This document shows positions 22,951 to 35,014 of a stretch of 64,000 nucleotides of DNA, piece after piece. The position numbers were made by a program, and so were the translations under genes. Position 1 is the first letter of the stretch. Each line of letters opens with the position of its first letter. The stretch is from Pseudoscleropodium purum (taxonomy: Eukaryota > Streptophyta > Bryopsida > Hypnales > Brachytheciaceae). Below the pieces are notes generated by a model. The model was not told the origin of the DNA. It worked only from the letters and a program-made list of their open reading frames with translations, and did not search any database. Where the stretch lies: contig OZ017796.1 in NCBI GenBank assembly GCA_963969395.1, positions 30,680,243 to 30,744,242 of the forward strand, given 5' to 3'.

Positions 22951-23745
22951 TTCGGTTGGTCAGTGCACGGATTCACTCAATTCTGAAGTGGCAGAAGCAG
23001 TATGAATTTCGTATTGTGGTTTCTATTTCTGTCATAATTTGGCCGTGTTTTAACGTTTTGCAATCTTTTTGTGTGCTTACAGCTGAAGAATAGAGTCAAA
23101 GAAAACACAATTGAAAAAACGAACTCAGAAACGCAATTATGCAATCAAGTAAAACATTTGATCGACCCTCTCAATTCAATTGTCAGTTACTATCGGTGGC
23201 CATGGAAGCTAATTTTGTAGTTTTATTTCCCTGGGTTCTGCCGGCTCCCGGCTACTTTGGAAAATTTATTCAAGATTGTGGATAATAATGGATCGTTGTT
23301 GCTGTAGCAAACGCCTGCTTCAAAAGTAAAGATTGCACGAAGACTTTTCACGGATGAAGGGAACTTGAGGTGACCATATCACGCACAAACACACTGTAAG
23401 TCGCCATGGAAGCCACCAAGGTGAGTACATCTCCCGTCTAGCTAGCATAGGCTCAGATCTAGTGAACATTGCAGGATATTAATCAACCATACAACTCCAT
23501 CATAATACATGTTGATCAATATGTGTGTCTTTCTTTATCAGTAGAATTTAATTGGGAGTCAGGATTTGCTCATTCCCGAGATCATCACGATCTTGGTATT
23601 GACGTTCACTTCTTGCAAATAGATTTCATATATACCGTACATTCAGTGTTCACTTGTTGGAAGCATCCATGATCTGGATGTAATAAACTTGGGTGCTTGT
23701 TGAAATGTTTGATGGTTTGAATATGCACGTATTTGACCATTGCAG
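22951..23745. other. Between the GAD and alpha-kinase pseudogenes
   Basis: Upstream exons of either pseudogene would lie here, but none can be recognised. An ATG followed by four codons and GTGAGT at 23406-23420 could be a tiny first exon of the alpha-kinase gene; this is weak. Confidence 0.3.
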
Positions 23746-24590
23746 AAAAATGGTAGTGAAAAGATTCAAGGACCGTGTTGGAGAGGATGTCCGCAAGGTG
23801 CACACAATAGAGGCGTACTGTGAGCAAATGAGGCTGCAGACAGTCGCAACTTTCATGTACTTGAGCACTTCAACCATGAACTTAAGAAGTCAGTAAACAT
23901 CTTTTTCCGTTGTTGAAAAGCATGATAGTTCTCGAGCCATGAAAGATGTTCGCAAGAAAAGCAAACAAAGACGTACTAAATAAAATCCTGCACTTGATTT
24001 TTGGTATATGGGATTCGACAATATTATTTGACTAGTAAATTCCATTACAACCTAGCTCGTACCTCGACTGCCTTTTGAATGATTGCTCTATTTCTTCGTT
24101 TTCACGCAGATTGTCTGGACTCCTTGACTACAAGACCGTGCAGTTCACGGCGGTTTTGGTACTACAGGTGGGAGATTCAACATATTACAACATGGAAAAG
24201 TGGTTGCAAGGGACATGGATCCGGTACAGCAACAACGTGATTTAAACGAATACCAAGGAGTACGCAGCCCACTCTGCACGCCTTCTCCCACTGGACGTAC
24301 CAACGCTCCAATGGTTTGCTCACGGTGACGAATTTGCAATGCAAGGCGTGCAGGTGCGGGGGTCCAAAGGGAAGAATAGTGTGTTCATGTTGTGTGATCC
24401 TGCAGTTCACTGCAAGCATGTCTACCGCTACTCGAGGACCAAGACCAATTGGAGCACTGCAGGAATGGACAGTTTGTTTGAAACCCATCAGTGCAACGAC
24501 ATTTGTCGTAGCCTCAATCTCAAGCCCAAATCTTCTGGCAGCTTCACCAAATCTCAGAAAGGCTACCGGCATCATCGATATCACTTTTGA
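23746..24590 (+). pseudogene. Alpha-kinase (atypical protein kinase) pseudogene
   Basis: Two exon-like pieces, about 23746-23888 and 24110-24590, follow acceptor-like sites. The first encodes VVKRFKDRVGEDVRKVHTIE, like the N-lobe of alpha-kinases (eEF2 kinase and myosin heavy chain kinase group), and the FNHEL segment that follows is in another frame. The second has GTWIRYSNN, then HAFSHWTYQRSNG in a shifted frame, then a LCDPAVHCK segment. It ends with GMDSLFETHQCNDICRSLN, the zinc-binding end of the domain. Breaks are a frameshift near 23860, a TAA at 24243-24245, a frameshift near 24270 and an apparent 5-bp TGCAA duplication near 24340 that restores the frame. The homology in three frames in the right order makes chance very unlikely. 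Alpha-kinases are generally considered absent from flowering plants, so even a relic is informative. Confidence 0.85.
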
Positions 24591-25189
24591 TTGCACGACG
24601 TTTTAATCTGTAATTCTGGTTGCGAACATCGCAGGCGCTGCTCCGACGACCTATGTAGAGCTAGCTTCTTTATCATACCGCGAAAGCCTTCTCTCATCTG
24701 AGCCTGTAATCTCTCAAGTACTGTGCATATATACTGTAACTGGCGTGCAATTAGAAGCTTAGGATGCACGAATTTCTTTGGTTTGTCAGCATTGTGGTGC
24801 AGGAATCCTTTTGTGGAGAATGAGTAACTGAAGAGATTGCGTCTCTGGATGTTTTCCTTGTTTTTTTGGTCGGCGTACTGCAGTAGATGGTGATATGCAT
24901 TTTCTCGTGAAGTACGATACATGTATGGTTTTGAAGAGTTTATGATTTTTGGAGCTGCTTGCTTAGATGAATGTCCTAGTCCCATGTCGCAAACTCTTTC
25001 TTTGAAAATCTTGTGTGCATATGCCTTTCTTACTGTTCCATTGATGCTGTCTCTCCCTCTTATCAATGTACTTACTGTGTTGTAGTCAATGACACTCTCC
25101 ACTACCGCAATGCTGACTGAATTCAATCCGAAAACCTCGGTTGACTTGTGCTTTACCATCTCTACATTGTTTCATATAAGGTGGGTACC
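24591..25189. other. Downstream of the alpha-kinase pseudogene
   Basis: A minus-strand ORF of 192 codons (24581-25159) is open here, but its translation has no recognisable domain. I give it no gene call. Confidence 0.35.
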
Positions 25190-25460
25190 AAAGCTCTTTT
25201 TTTTCATTTTTTATGACCTGCCAAAGTGGTGGTATATGGTGGTATAAAAAGTTATAGTGGCACTCCAAATTTCAACATTCATTCACATATTGGATAGAAA
25301 ATATCACATTAGCACATATCACATATTCACATGTTCATAATTTTGTTTTCATCCAAGAATTTTTTTTAATTTGAAATTTTCCAACAAAAAACTTCATGGT
25401 TTGTTGCCATTTGTTAGCCAAATTATTTTTTCTAGTACAATTTGGTACAATAATGCCAAA
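25190..25460 (+). repeat. Dispersed repeat family F, copy 1
   Basis: It is similar in order and orientation to 36775-37030. Shared landmarks are GTGGCACTCCAAATTTCA compared with GTGGTGCTTGAAATTTCA, AAATATCACATTAGCA compared with AAATACCACATTAGTA, and CATAATTTTGTTTTCATC. Borders are approximate. Minus-strand ORFs adjoin both copies but are not similar to each other. Confidence 0.55.
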
Positions 25461-27937
25461 AAAACAAAAACCTAATGGGTACCCCAAATGTGCCACTAAT
25501 CCAAAACTGCCATCATCATTCAATACATCTTTCAAATCAATATGTACCCATGTCATTGGAAGAAACAACTTTGATCCTTCATAACTTTTGCATACATGAT
25601 CTAAATGCCATGTTCTTTGGTGCATTGGAACCACCTTTTACTTGCCAACAAGAAAATATGAATCTTTGACCAATTTAATAATAGTAACTAGGTATAGTAG
25701 CAAAAAATGGCGGTTTGAGGGATACCTATTATCCACCTTACTAGGAATAGTTTCAACGTGGGAGTTTGGTTGTGGTTATTAGTACATGTTGATCTTAGGG
25801 GGATGCTACTTTTTTACAATTTAGACAAGGTTTCTCGAGTACATTGAAGCTACTTTGCATGATCCCAATGTAATGAAAGCATCATCAATGTAACAATCTA
25901 AATGACACACTAAATTACCTTACTATCTTTTGCTTGGTATAAAATTAGAGCTCTAAGTGATTCCTATGATTGGAAGCACATCAAAAAATCTCTTAGAATA
26001 GACAAAATAGAATTTGGATTTGAAAATTAAACAACCAAAATATAGCCCATTGAAAGCAAGCTAAAAATTTAATTTCCCATAACCAATTATGTTTAAAAAA
26101 GGACATGACAGTTCAAATTTTCAAACTTCTTTCTTTAGAGTGAGTCTTATTGTAGATTATTGACCTACTTAATTTATTTTTTAAACAAAGAAAGGAAGGT
26201 TATTTAGTATGTACGTTATCAATAAATGATAACTAAGCTCAATATGTTGATTATCAATAATAAATAATAACAAACAATAAGATTATAAGCTTGTAATACT
26301 TGAATGTGCATTCTTCCATCAAGCATTGGATGTATAGGATTGTGTAGATGGTAAATGAAGAATGATGATTTGAGATTTTTTTTGACAATTTGGTAATTTG
26401 GCAATTATATGCCAATTATGTGAACTTAGTCAAATTCACTTAATTTATAAGAAGATATTCATGTAGTAAAATTTAATGACAAAGCTATTGTTAAAGTATC
26501 TAAAAGCTCACATGCCAAAGTCTTTAATCCCTAAAGATCCATGGGCTAGAATTTGACAAATATGTACTCACAACAATGTCAAAATTTAATTCTCATTAAA
26601 AAAAAATAGGGGGGGCTATTAATCATATGTCTACCTATTTTTTATGGTAACAATGACATCAAACAAAACATGAAGACCTTAGTTGTAACATCAAGTATAA
26701 CATAAAAAAACAATTGGACTTCACAAAAGATGCATTACAAAAAACAAGGGTTTCTTCTAGTGATTTAAAAAAAAAAACTCATCTCCTTGCTTTCAATTAT
26801 ATCAAAAATTATCAATAGAAACCTTAATTCATACATATTATTGCTCTTTGTATGTAAGTATGCACCCAAAAGAAACATCACAATTTTAAATACTTATGAC
26901 TTTCTTAATATAATTTTGAAACCATAGTGGGTTTAAAAATACTTGTAGCATATGTTCTTTGAATAAAGAATTTGAAATTCTTTTTTAAATATGACAAATA
27001 AGCCCCTTTGGAAAAATAAAATGAAAATGCTTTTCATCAAATGAAAAAATGACCCATGAATGTAGTTTTAATATATGATAAGTCTTGACAATTTGTTAAC
27101 TCCTAAATGCCCAAACTACTTTTTTTAAGGCAAGATAGCAATTTTAGGTAGCTCACTACAAATGGAATTTTTATTCTTTTTACTAAAAATTTTGCACATG
27201 TGTTTAAGGAGTAGCTTTTAAGGCCCTACAATTTTCATAACTTTTGACTACATGGTTCAGTAACTATTGTATGATATGTGATTTTCATTACTTGGAGGGC
27301 AACCTAGGCATTTCAGAAAACTATTTTAAAACTCATTTTAAAACAAAATAAAAGTAGTTGAAATTGATTCCTTAGATTTATATACATGTGAGAAGCTTTT
27401 AATCATTCTATTTTGATCAATGAGATGAAAGTTATGACGAGTTTGCTTGTGGATAGTTATTGTTTCAAAGATTCCAAACCTATCTGCAAACTAAAACTCC
27501 TCACAACTTTCAAAAAATGCAATAATTGCTTGCCATAAACACACTATTTATTGATTGGTTGACATCAAGCTATTGAATCGTATTCATACAATCCAATTAG
27601 GAATACACACATTGACAAATTATCACACAGGTTTACATATGATTCAAAGATTCTTAGACAATTCTATTACTTACAACTTCCTAGTTCTAATCAAATTGTT
27701 CATCTATAAATCATATACAAATTTCTTTGTGCACCTAACTTGACAATTTGCAATGATGGTCTCAAACAATCAAGACTATTAGTCAAGTAACAAGAAATAT
27801 ATATTTATCCAACTCCCCAACATTGGGCAACTACAAGTCACCAATCCTATTGCAATATTGGCTAGCCACTAGTTCTTCAACAAGTTCTATTAATCAACCA
27901 AAAATAGCTTTATAAATGAAGTATTCTTATGATTTGT

Positions 27938-27940
<3 letters not shown>
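25461..27940. other. AT-rich repeat-like intergenic DNA
   Basis: There is no supported gene. TTAA-type termini occur at 26524 (TTAATCCCTAAAGATCC) and 27096 (TTAACTCCTAAATGCCC), both facing right. I found no matching ends, so complete elements cannot be drawn. Confidence 0.4.

Positions 27941-28010
<70 letters not shown>
27941..28010. repeat. (TA)n microsatellite, about 70 bp
   Basis: An almost uninterrupted AT/TA run of about 35 dinucleotides is directly visible. The length in the assembly may be unreliable. Confidence 0.98.
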
Positions 28011-28018
<8 letters not shown>

Positions 28019-29328
28019 CCTCAATTTACAAACACCTACTCATATTAGCTACTTACAATTTTGCTCCAAATTAGCCATCACTCACATAGTCAATTTCTAT
28101 TGCAAGTACTCACTTAAACAATTTGTCATACATTCACACAATAAGTAATTCCTTACAATGGGACCACAATTTCTAGTCACTCATAGACTGTGAATGCAAA
28201 GACAATTTGCCAATATTCTATGCACTCAACAATAACAAGACACATCACGCTTGAACATACTCCATCAATCAATCAAACAACAAGATACAACAACATAATG
28301 TATACAATATTAAACATATTTAAAAAATTATTAAGGCATTAAACAAGCTTTTAAATCACTATAAGAACCCCGTGTTTTATGTGATGGATTTTAGGTGACA
28401 TTCAATGTAACAACCCATGTTTTTATGTCAACAACAATGTCTACTATAACCTAGATTTTCAATACTACAATAATAATTTGTTAGCTCATGCACCTACACC
28501 GCCTAACAACTTCACACAAATAACTTGTTCAATCCACAAACATACACACAAAATCCAATCACTATATTAATCATGCCATAATGTCACAACTCTAAGTGGT
28601 TGACTAAGAAAATTGTCCAAGAAATGAATATATACAATCATACAATATAACAATGAATACATGTGCACTAGTTTAGAAAGACAATTTCTATTAATACTAA
28701 AGAAGTTCACTACGTAAAAAAAAGATTGACAACTTCACTCAAAAAGAAAACTAAGAAATTGTGAGAGTGAAAAATCATATTGTCTAGACTATATCCCCCA
28801 AATTAAAGGCAACTATTTGTCTTAATTGAAAAGACTCCTAGACAAGTGGACACCCTTCAAATCCAAGCTACTCATGTTGTTCTAATTCTAGTTTGACTTG
28901 GAATGAGAATTTAACAATAATGACATTACAAAACCAAAATAGGACTATAAATAGCCTAAAATATTCTAATAGAATGGAAACAAGTCATCAATTTTTTTCC
29001 TCCTACACTACAAAAGACAATTACCCAAAATTTTGGAAATTGAGCTATCTACACAATGGATCACCAAGCCGATGGTGCATAACTAGAAACATATCTTACC
29101 TCCAAGAAGCATAGTTATTGCAAGAGAAGAGTTTAAAGACTTTTATAGACGGTGACATTGCACACTGCAATATAAATTTTCAGATAGAAGACATCATCAA
29201 TTATCTTGCAATGGTTTTGTAGTAGTTCTTTAGTTTGTTTTAAACTCACAGTCTATTGCAAATTTTGGCAAACATGCTACAAATTTGTTGCAAAAGTCTT
29301 GGATACATAGTCTAATACATATCTATAC
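28011..29328. other. AT-rich intergenic, nothing recognised
   Basis: Only short ORFs are present (for example 28893-29114) and none resembles a known family. Confidence 0.4.
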
Positions 29329-29557
29329 TTAATTTAGTAATGCTCCTACGGACACTAATTATTTGATGGATGATAAATAATCCTTCCATATAAGATAGAA
29401 GTGTAAATGCTCATCCTTGGAATTTGGTGTAAAAAAAAGAGGCCTTATACAATAGTTTGACCTCCAATTGGTGCTTTTGGGTGTTTTTAAGTAGATGGTT
29501 TACGTTATACCAAGAAGAACAATTTCCATAGTGACAAGCTTATCTTTGTAGGCTTAA
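29329..29557 (+). mobile_element. TTAA-bounded MITE, family E copy 1
   Basis: It starts with TTAA at 29329 and ends with TTAA at 29554-29557. The core landmarks of family E are GATGGATGATAAAT, a TAGTTTGACCTCCAATTGG-type segment and CATAGTGACAAGCTTATC. They recur in the E copies near 34.6, 49.8, 59.0 and 59.4 kb. There is no ORF. Confidence 0.65.
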
Positions 29558-30393
29558 ATTTCTTGCAAAGTGTACTACAATCTCAAATACATCACATAGC
29601 TATGTTGTACTAAACATTGCAAAAGTTTTAATAATTTGTAGGTAGTCTAAGCTATTGTTCATCAATGTTTGTATTAGTGTTCCTTCTACTATTGTTCATT
29701 ATCAATATTAGTAGAAATGAGGTTTTAGAGCACCAAATCCTCTTTTCAAATAGCAAAAAGTATATAAATATAGTGAACATTTAACTTTCTATATTCTTGT
29801 ATAGAAGTAATGTTCATTGCTAGTATTTTGGTTAAGACTTGCCAAATCTTTGTACATTTCCATTATTGGAGGAATTTAAAAATCAAGACAAGAAGGATTA
29901 AATACAACCAATTTAGTAAATAATTGCACCAAAAGACTATTATTTTTTCAAATTGACGTGGCAAATGACATAGCAAGTGGGAAAGATCTTAATTGATTCA
30001 TGGAGATAAAAAATTTTCAAAGAAATTATAATCTTTAGGATATTTAGACATTGTAAAGGATTAGGGGAAGGCACTTTCAGAAATCTCATACACTAGATGA
30101 TAGCAACTATAGAGTCTATTGTATGCAAAAAAGTAAAAAATTGATTGTTTAATAGTGAAGTAGTTCCCAAATAGACCTTCAAATTTTAGTTTAGATAATA
30201 CTATCTAAAATGTTAAGAATTCATAGAATATTTTTAAAATATATATCTTATTCCATACTTTCAATTAAATATCCTTTGCAAGCAATACTTTCAATGGACA
30301 ATGAAGATAGTAAAAATATTTAAAACCTACAAGGAAGGTGGGATCTTTTGGTTCCTTATATACCCTTTAGTACTCATATCTTCCTTCTTTGTC
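29558..30393. other. AT-rich intergenic, nothing recognised
   Basis: No gene, RNA or bounded repeat was supported. Confidence 0.35.
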
Positions 30394-30803
30394 TTAACTC
30401 CTAAAGTTTCATGACTATGTTTTCACCAGAAACATTTAAAAATTGCCATTTTTTGTACAAGTACCAAATTTTTGAAACCCCCCCCCCATTTTGGAGCACA
30501 TGTAATTGTAGGATCTTGTAGTATGTTAATTTGAAAACACATAGTAAGAGTTTCTAAAATTTCCACTACGTGTATTGCACGATATAAGCATTCAAATTCA
30601 TTGAAATCATTTTTTCGCCCTATGAAAATAAGGCAGCTGCACTTCACAAGTTTACTTTTCATGATAAAAAAAAAGTCCCAAATGGTGGTGCTTCTCTGGA
30701 TTCATTTTTCTAAAGAAATTGGCTACATATATGAAAATCTTCACATTATTTGGAATTCTAAAACATATAGAAAAAAAATAATAAGTGGAAAGAATTAGAG
30801 AAT
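30394..30803 (+). mobile_element. TTAA-started repeat, family C copy 1
   Basis: It begins TTAACTCCTAAAGTTTCATG and runs parallel to the copy at 52053. Shared landmarks are CATGACTAT, AAAATTGC, GGATCTT, GCAGCTGCACTTCACAAG compared with GTAGCTGCACTTCACAAG, and TGGTGGTGCTTCT. The right border is not clear. Confidence 0.6.
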
Positions 30804-32093
30804 GGATGTGCATTCCACAAAAGTATTTAAAATTATTACTTTCATTAGATGAAATTGGGGGGCAAGGAGGGGGCCATTTCAAGTCTATTTCTCTTATTGT
30901 TCCCCTAGTAGTAACAAAACATGGCACTATCAAAATTCATTTATTTTTAAAATGAAAAAAATCTTTTTGGAAAATAATGTGGCATTGTCTAATTGTCTCG
31001 ACTATGTCAAAGCCTAAGAATTCATAGTCTTCTAAAGCCCCCAAATTTCATCCAATGCTAGTGCATTGAGTATAATTGAAATATTGGAGTATTTAAAAAA
31101 AAATTCAACCATAAAAATTTGTACTATAATTCCCTAGGAATATGTAGAAAATTTTCATCTCATTTAATTGCATTGATTGCAAGATTATAATGTTTGAAGT
31201 TAGACAAAAATAAGTCTTGGACCCTATCCAAGAAGGTTAGCATATTTTGGCTCAACTTTATAGAGAACGAGGTATTATCCAACTTTGGAAGTTGGGACCA
31301 CTAGGTAGGTAATTATGATAGTTACTCACATGCCAAGTTTTAAAGACAATGGAGTTGTCTAACATACCCCAAATCATCTTGCACTAAGTAGATGTCCAAA
31401 GAAAAGCAAACACATAAGAAAGATTTTAATTGTTTTGGGGGAACTTGATTTTTGGAAAAATCAAAACCTTAATAGTCATCGCAAAGCTTTATTTTTTTGA
31501 ATCAAGTTAAAAAAATAAAAATAAAAAATATTGTGAATTTATACTAGAATTTGAGCAAATGGTTCTAATATTGTTCAAAACTTGTTGTTATCAATGCATT
31601 GAGTGAAAATTGAGATTTTTTTTAAAATTTCATTCAACCACATGTTATTTTTCTATAATGCATTCTATATTGTAAAAATGTAAAAAAATTAAGCCCATTC
31701 AACTTTATAGATTGTAAGGTATAAGCATTCAATGTTAATAAAAAAATCTACATCTTGCCTAATTCCTTATCCAATTCCTTGTCCTCTTTATTTGTATAAT
31801 GTCCAAGCTACCTATAAAATTTTGAACCCCATAATTATTGATTTACACATCCAACCAGAAAACAAAATTATATTTTTACAAAGCTAATATATACACTCAT
31901 CTTTGGTGAAAAACTCACTTGTCTATTCAAAAATGGTTTTGTATGAATCTATCAAAGCTTTGAAAAAGCTCCTATTGTCTTTTGGGATTTAAAAGTCAAC
32001 CTTTATTGTAAATATCTCAATCAAACAAACTCTCAATTTACAATAATTATATAAATTCTATTTTAAGAATTTAGTTTTTTTTCTAGTATCTCT
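30804..32093. other. AT-rich intergenic, nothing recognised
   Basis: Very AT-rich DNA with no credible ORF or bounded repeat. Confidence 0.35.
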
Positions 32094-32636
32094 TCATTCT
32101 AATCTTCTTCTTCTGTTTTCTAATCTCATTATGTCTTCAAAACTTCTGATTCTGATTCTTTGTTCTTGTTGTCTTGCTCGTCTTCTTTCTTCAAATCTTG
32201 CTTGAAATGATTCTAAAAAATCTAAATTAAGATTGTTGTTTTGTGTTTGTCTTCTTTCTTCTAATATTTGAAGAGTCGATAAGAGATTTATGTTTCTAAA
32301 AGCGTCAATCCTTGTCGAGTTAGAAGTGGCAAAATTACCTTCATTAATAGAATCCTCTGGTGAATCCATTTCAGTTTCAAAATTATTATTTTGCATGTTC
32401 AAACTTGAAGATCCTTGAGGAATTGATAAGTATATAAGACTATCATCTTTGATGTTATAATCTTGTAAAGAGGCTATTTCATTTTGAAGCCATCTTCCAT
32501 TAAAAATAAGACGTTGGTGGTCTATGGGAATCCCAATATTTTCCATTAGCCTTTCTTTTAATTGTTTGATAGTTGTTACACTTGCCACTTCAATATGCAA
32601 ACATCTATGGGAAAGAAATTTGATTATGATTTTCAT
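32094..32636 (-). CDS. Ubiquitin-like domain protein, AT-rich ORF
   Basis: A single open frame of 180 codons starts at an ATG (32634-32636). Residues 1 to about 75 follow the ubiquitin fold closely: MKIIIKFL in place of MQIFVKTL, then IKQLKERL, GIPIDHQRLIFNGRWLQ, and LQDYNIKDDSLIYL where ubiquitin has the LSDYNIQKESTLHL segment. There is no terminal Gly-Gly at the usual place (a PQG occurs), so conjugation is unlikely and a binding or adaptor role is more plausible. Residues 75-120 are polar and low-complexity; the rest is Arg/Gln/Glu-rich and probably helical. Codons are strongly AT-biased, unlike LOG, EGY1 and ARFRP1. It sits alone in repeat-rich DNA. An intact frame of this length in such AT-rich sequence argues for recent selection or recent arrival. 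The function is unknown. Confidence 0.65.
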   Translation of the reverse strand: MKIIIKFLSHRCLHIEVASVTTIKQLKERLMENIGIPIDHQRLIFNGRWLQNEIASLQDYNIKDDSLIYLSIPQGSSSLNMQNNNFETEMDSPEDSINEGNFATSNSTRIDAFRNINLLSTLQILEERRQTQNNNLNLDFLESFQARFEERRRARQQEQRIRIRSFEDIMRLENRRRRLE

Positions 32637-34585
32637 CTTAAAATAACTTATTTAAAAATTGAAGAATTTGAAATGTTTGAAGTTGGATTCTTAATTAAAA
32701 CTATTAAATGAACTATCTTAATAAATGAGGGCCCTTAAAAACAAAAGTAATTTAATAGTTACAAATCTTAAAATTAATAAATAAGACACTGAATAGTTTT
32801 GTGCATATTTATTTTAGTAATTACTAAGATAAACAAAGAAAAAACAATCCTCACTCTAATAAGTGTTGATGTGTATATACTTCAATATATTATATACACT
32901 CTATAGTTTATTATTTATATTAAATACAAAAATTCACTGAAAGTTAGTCTTTTACTTTATTTTACATAACTTTACTTTCACATTATGTATTATTATCATT
33001 ATTAGTTACTTTTAAATTTATTTATTTATTTACTTTTTAAAATTCTAAAAGTAAAAATTCATTTAAAAGTGAATTTTCATGTCTTCATACTTATAATATC
33101 TTATTTTATTTTACTTCAATCTTTGTGATTGTCAAATCAAGGTATAAGTTGTATTTAATAAAACCATACTAAATATAAATATGAACCAAGTTTCATGCAA
33201 TTACAATTTGGGGGGTTATTTAAAAGATTTTTGGTATTTTTAAATTTTAGAGAAAGTAAGGAAAGAACAATTTGAAAAAAAATCTTTAAAAACTCTTCAA
33301 CCTTTTACTTAATAGGTGTAACATATTTGTGTAACTAACCAATGAAATAGAGACTAGTGGCATTTTTCTACCTAATTATTTTGCTTTATGAAAATAAATC
33401 GAAATTTTGGATAGGCCATCATAGTAGTAGCAACACAAGGTGTATTAATAGTAGTAAGTATTGGTGCTTTATTTATAGTGACCAATCAACTATAATTGAT
33501 TTTTAGAATGTCAATTGCTAATTAGAATATATCCAATCACTCAATATATCAATATTAGAAAACAAGGGATGCAATAATCAAGATAAAGGTGCATTAAGGT
33601 AACTATACCAATTATCAACTACGCTTAGTACCCTACTTGTAGGAGGCAACTATTTCCAACTAAGACTAAAACAAATTTCTAACCAAAGCTTAGAATGTGT
33701 TTTTTTGGTCCTTTTCATTGTTGGCACTAACAATATTATGATACATATCCCAAAGTAGTGAGCAAGAAAGCAAGAAGTACTGAGCAAGGAAGTAATTCAG
33801 CTATGATGAGAATTGGAAGACTCCAAACATTAGCTACCATTGAAATGCACTTTTTTGCCTCTCCAAAATCACAATAATTTCAATTTCAGATATAAAACTC
33901 TGAAAAATTCTAAATCCCCATATTTCCTATCTTTCTTCATTGAAAAAATTTGCACTACCTTCTATTGCTCATGATCTGCTCCCAAATTGTTTATATGATT
34001 GATTACTAATACATTTACCTCATTCCATATTTAGAACACCCCTTCCATTATGATGAACACATTTGCCCAACATTGCACAATTTTGTTGTGACAATAGCAA
34101 CTTTTCCATTCTTGTTGAATTGGCAACAACAACCACACAATGTAAAAAATGATCCCCACTATTTTGTTCAATCTACATTCAACAAGAATTGCTCTCCAAA
34201 CATACTAACATTGTACAAACCACTTTATTGTTGAAGTTATGCTTTCAAATCTTTACAAGTATTAAGTTGACATGGATGTGATTGGTACCTTTGAAAGCCT
34301 TTGAACCTTTACTTTTAGAGTCTAAAATATTTATGTAATCCATCGATGAAATATTGACATGCAATACTATAAGTTTTTTTAATCTACTTCTTTTGTTTAT
34401 TAGTAGGAACTTAAACTAAAATTAGATTGTTCAATACATTGTAGTTTTGGTAGCAACACAAGAAATACAAGTACATTTTTAATTCCCTTTGCCATGCTCG
34501 TCAATTTTTTTCTCTAGAGTTCCCTCCACCTCAATGATTGTCCTATATAAATTATTTCAAAGTGTCTCCAAAGCCATTTAGGAGT
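32637..34585. other. AT-rich intergenic, nothing recognised
   Basis: This is the upstream side of the ubiquitin-like ORF. No promoter element can be singled out in such AT-rich sequence, and no bounded repeat was found. Confidence 0.35.
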
Positions 34586-35014
34586 TTAACCCATAAATGA
34601 CATTGCAAATGTTTTGTGTCTAATGAATGATAAAGAATCCTTTTGAATAGCAAAGGATTTTGTTGTGAAAAAGGGAGGTCTTCTCACTACAAGAGAAGGG
34701 GGTGTTTTAAGTGAGTTTTTAAGTGTATTCCTAGACATAAGATTATAAGGAATGACCTTTAAGGAGATTTTTAGTGAAAATTTATTGAAAAATTTACATG
34801 TATTTCTAATTTATTTTTACTGAAAATCTCCTTAAAGGTCATTCCTTATAATATTTTGTTTAAGAATATACTTAAAAACTCACTTAAAACACCCCTTTCT
34901 TTTGTAGTGTCTATAGTAGTTTGACTTCCAATGAATGCTTTAGAATTCTTTTAAACGAATGGTTCCCATAGTATACAAAGGAATGATTTCTATGGTCACT
35001 AGTTCATTTTTTAA
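34586..35014 (+). mobile_element. TTAA-bounded MITE, family E copy 2, split by a CACTA element
   Basis: The edges are TTAACCCATAAATGAC on the left and TTAA at 35011-35014 on the right. Removing the nested element and one copy of its target duplication leaves 201 bp, the same as E copy 4. The unsplit order is visible in E copy 3, where AAAAGGGAGGTCTTTTGTAG runs straight into TAGTTTGACTTC. Confidence 0.75.
34685..34909. mobile_element. CACTA-type foldback MITE with TCT target duplication
   Basis: The 225-bp element has long inverted arms of about 95 bases. The left end reads CACTACAAGAGAAGGGGG and the right end in reverse complement reads CACTACAAAAGAAAGGGG. Both continue through TGTTTTAAGTGAGTTTTTAA and later ATTATAAGGAATGACC. 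TCT flanks it at 34682-34684 and 34910-34912. Both CACTA termini and a 3-bp duplication are standard for the CACTA (En/Spm) superfamily. There is no coding capacity. Confidence 0.95.

Noticed and set aside
22174..22986. A 270-codon plus-strand open frame, the longest in the window
   Set aside because: It is the antisense shadow of the glutamate decarboxylase pseudogene, whose motifs are clear on the other strand.
24581..25159. A 192-codon minus-strand ORF
   Set aside because: It overlaps the end of the alpha-kinase pseudogene, its translation has no recognisable domain, and no gene context supports it.
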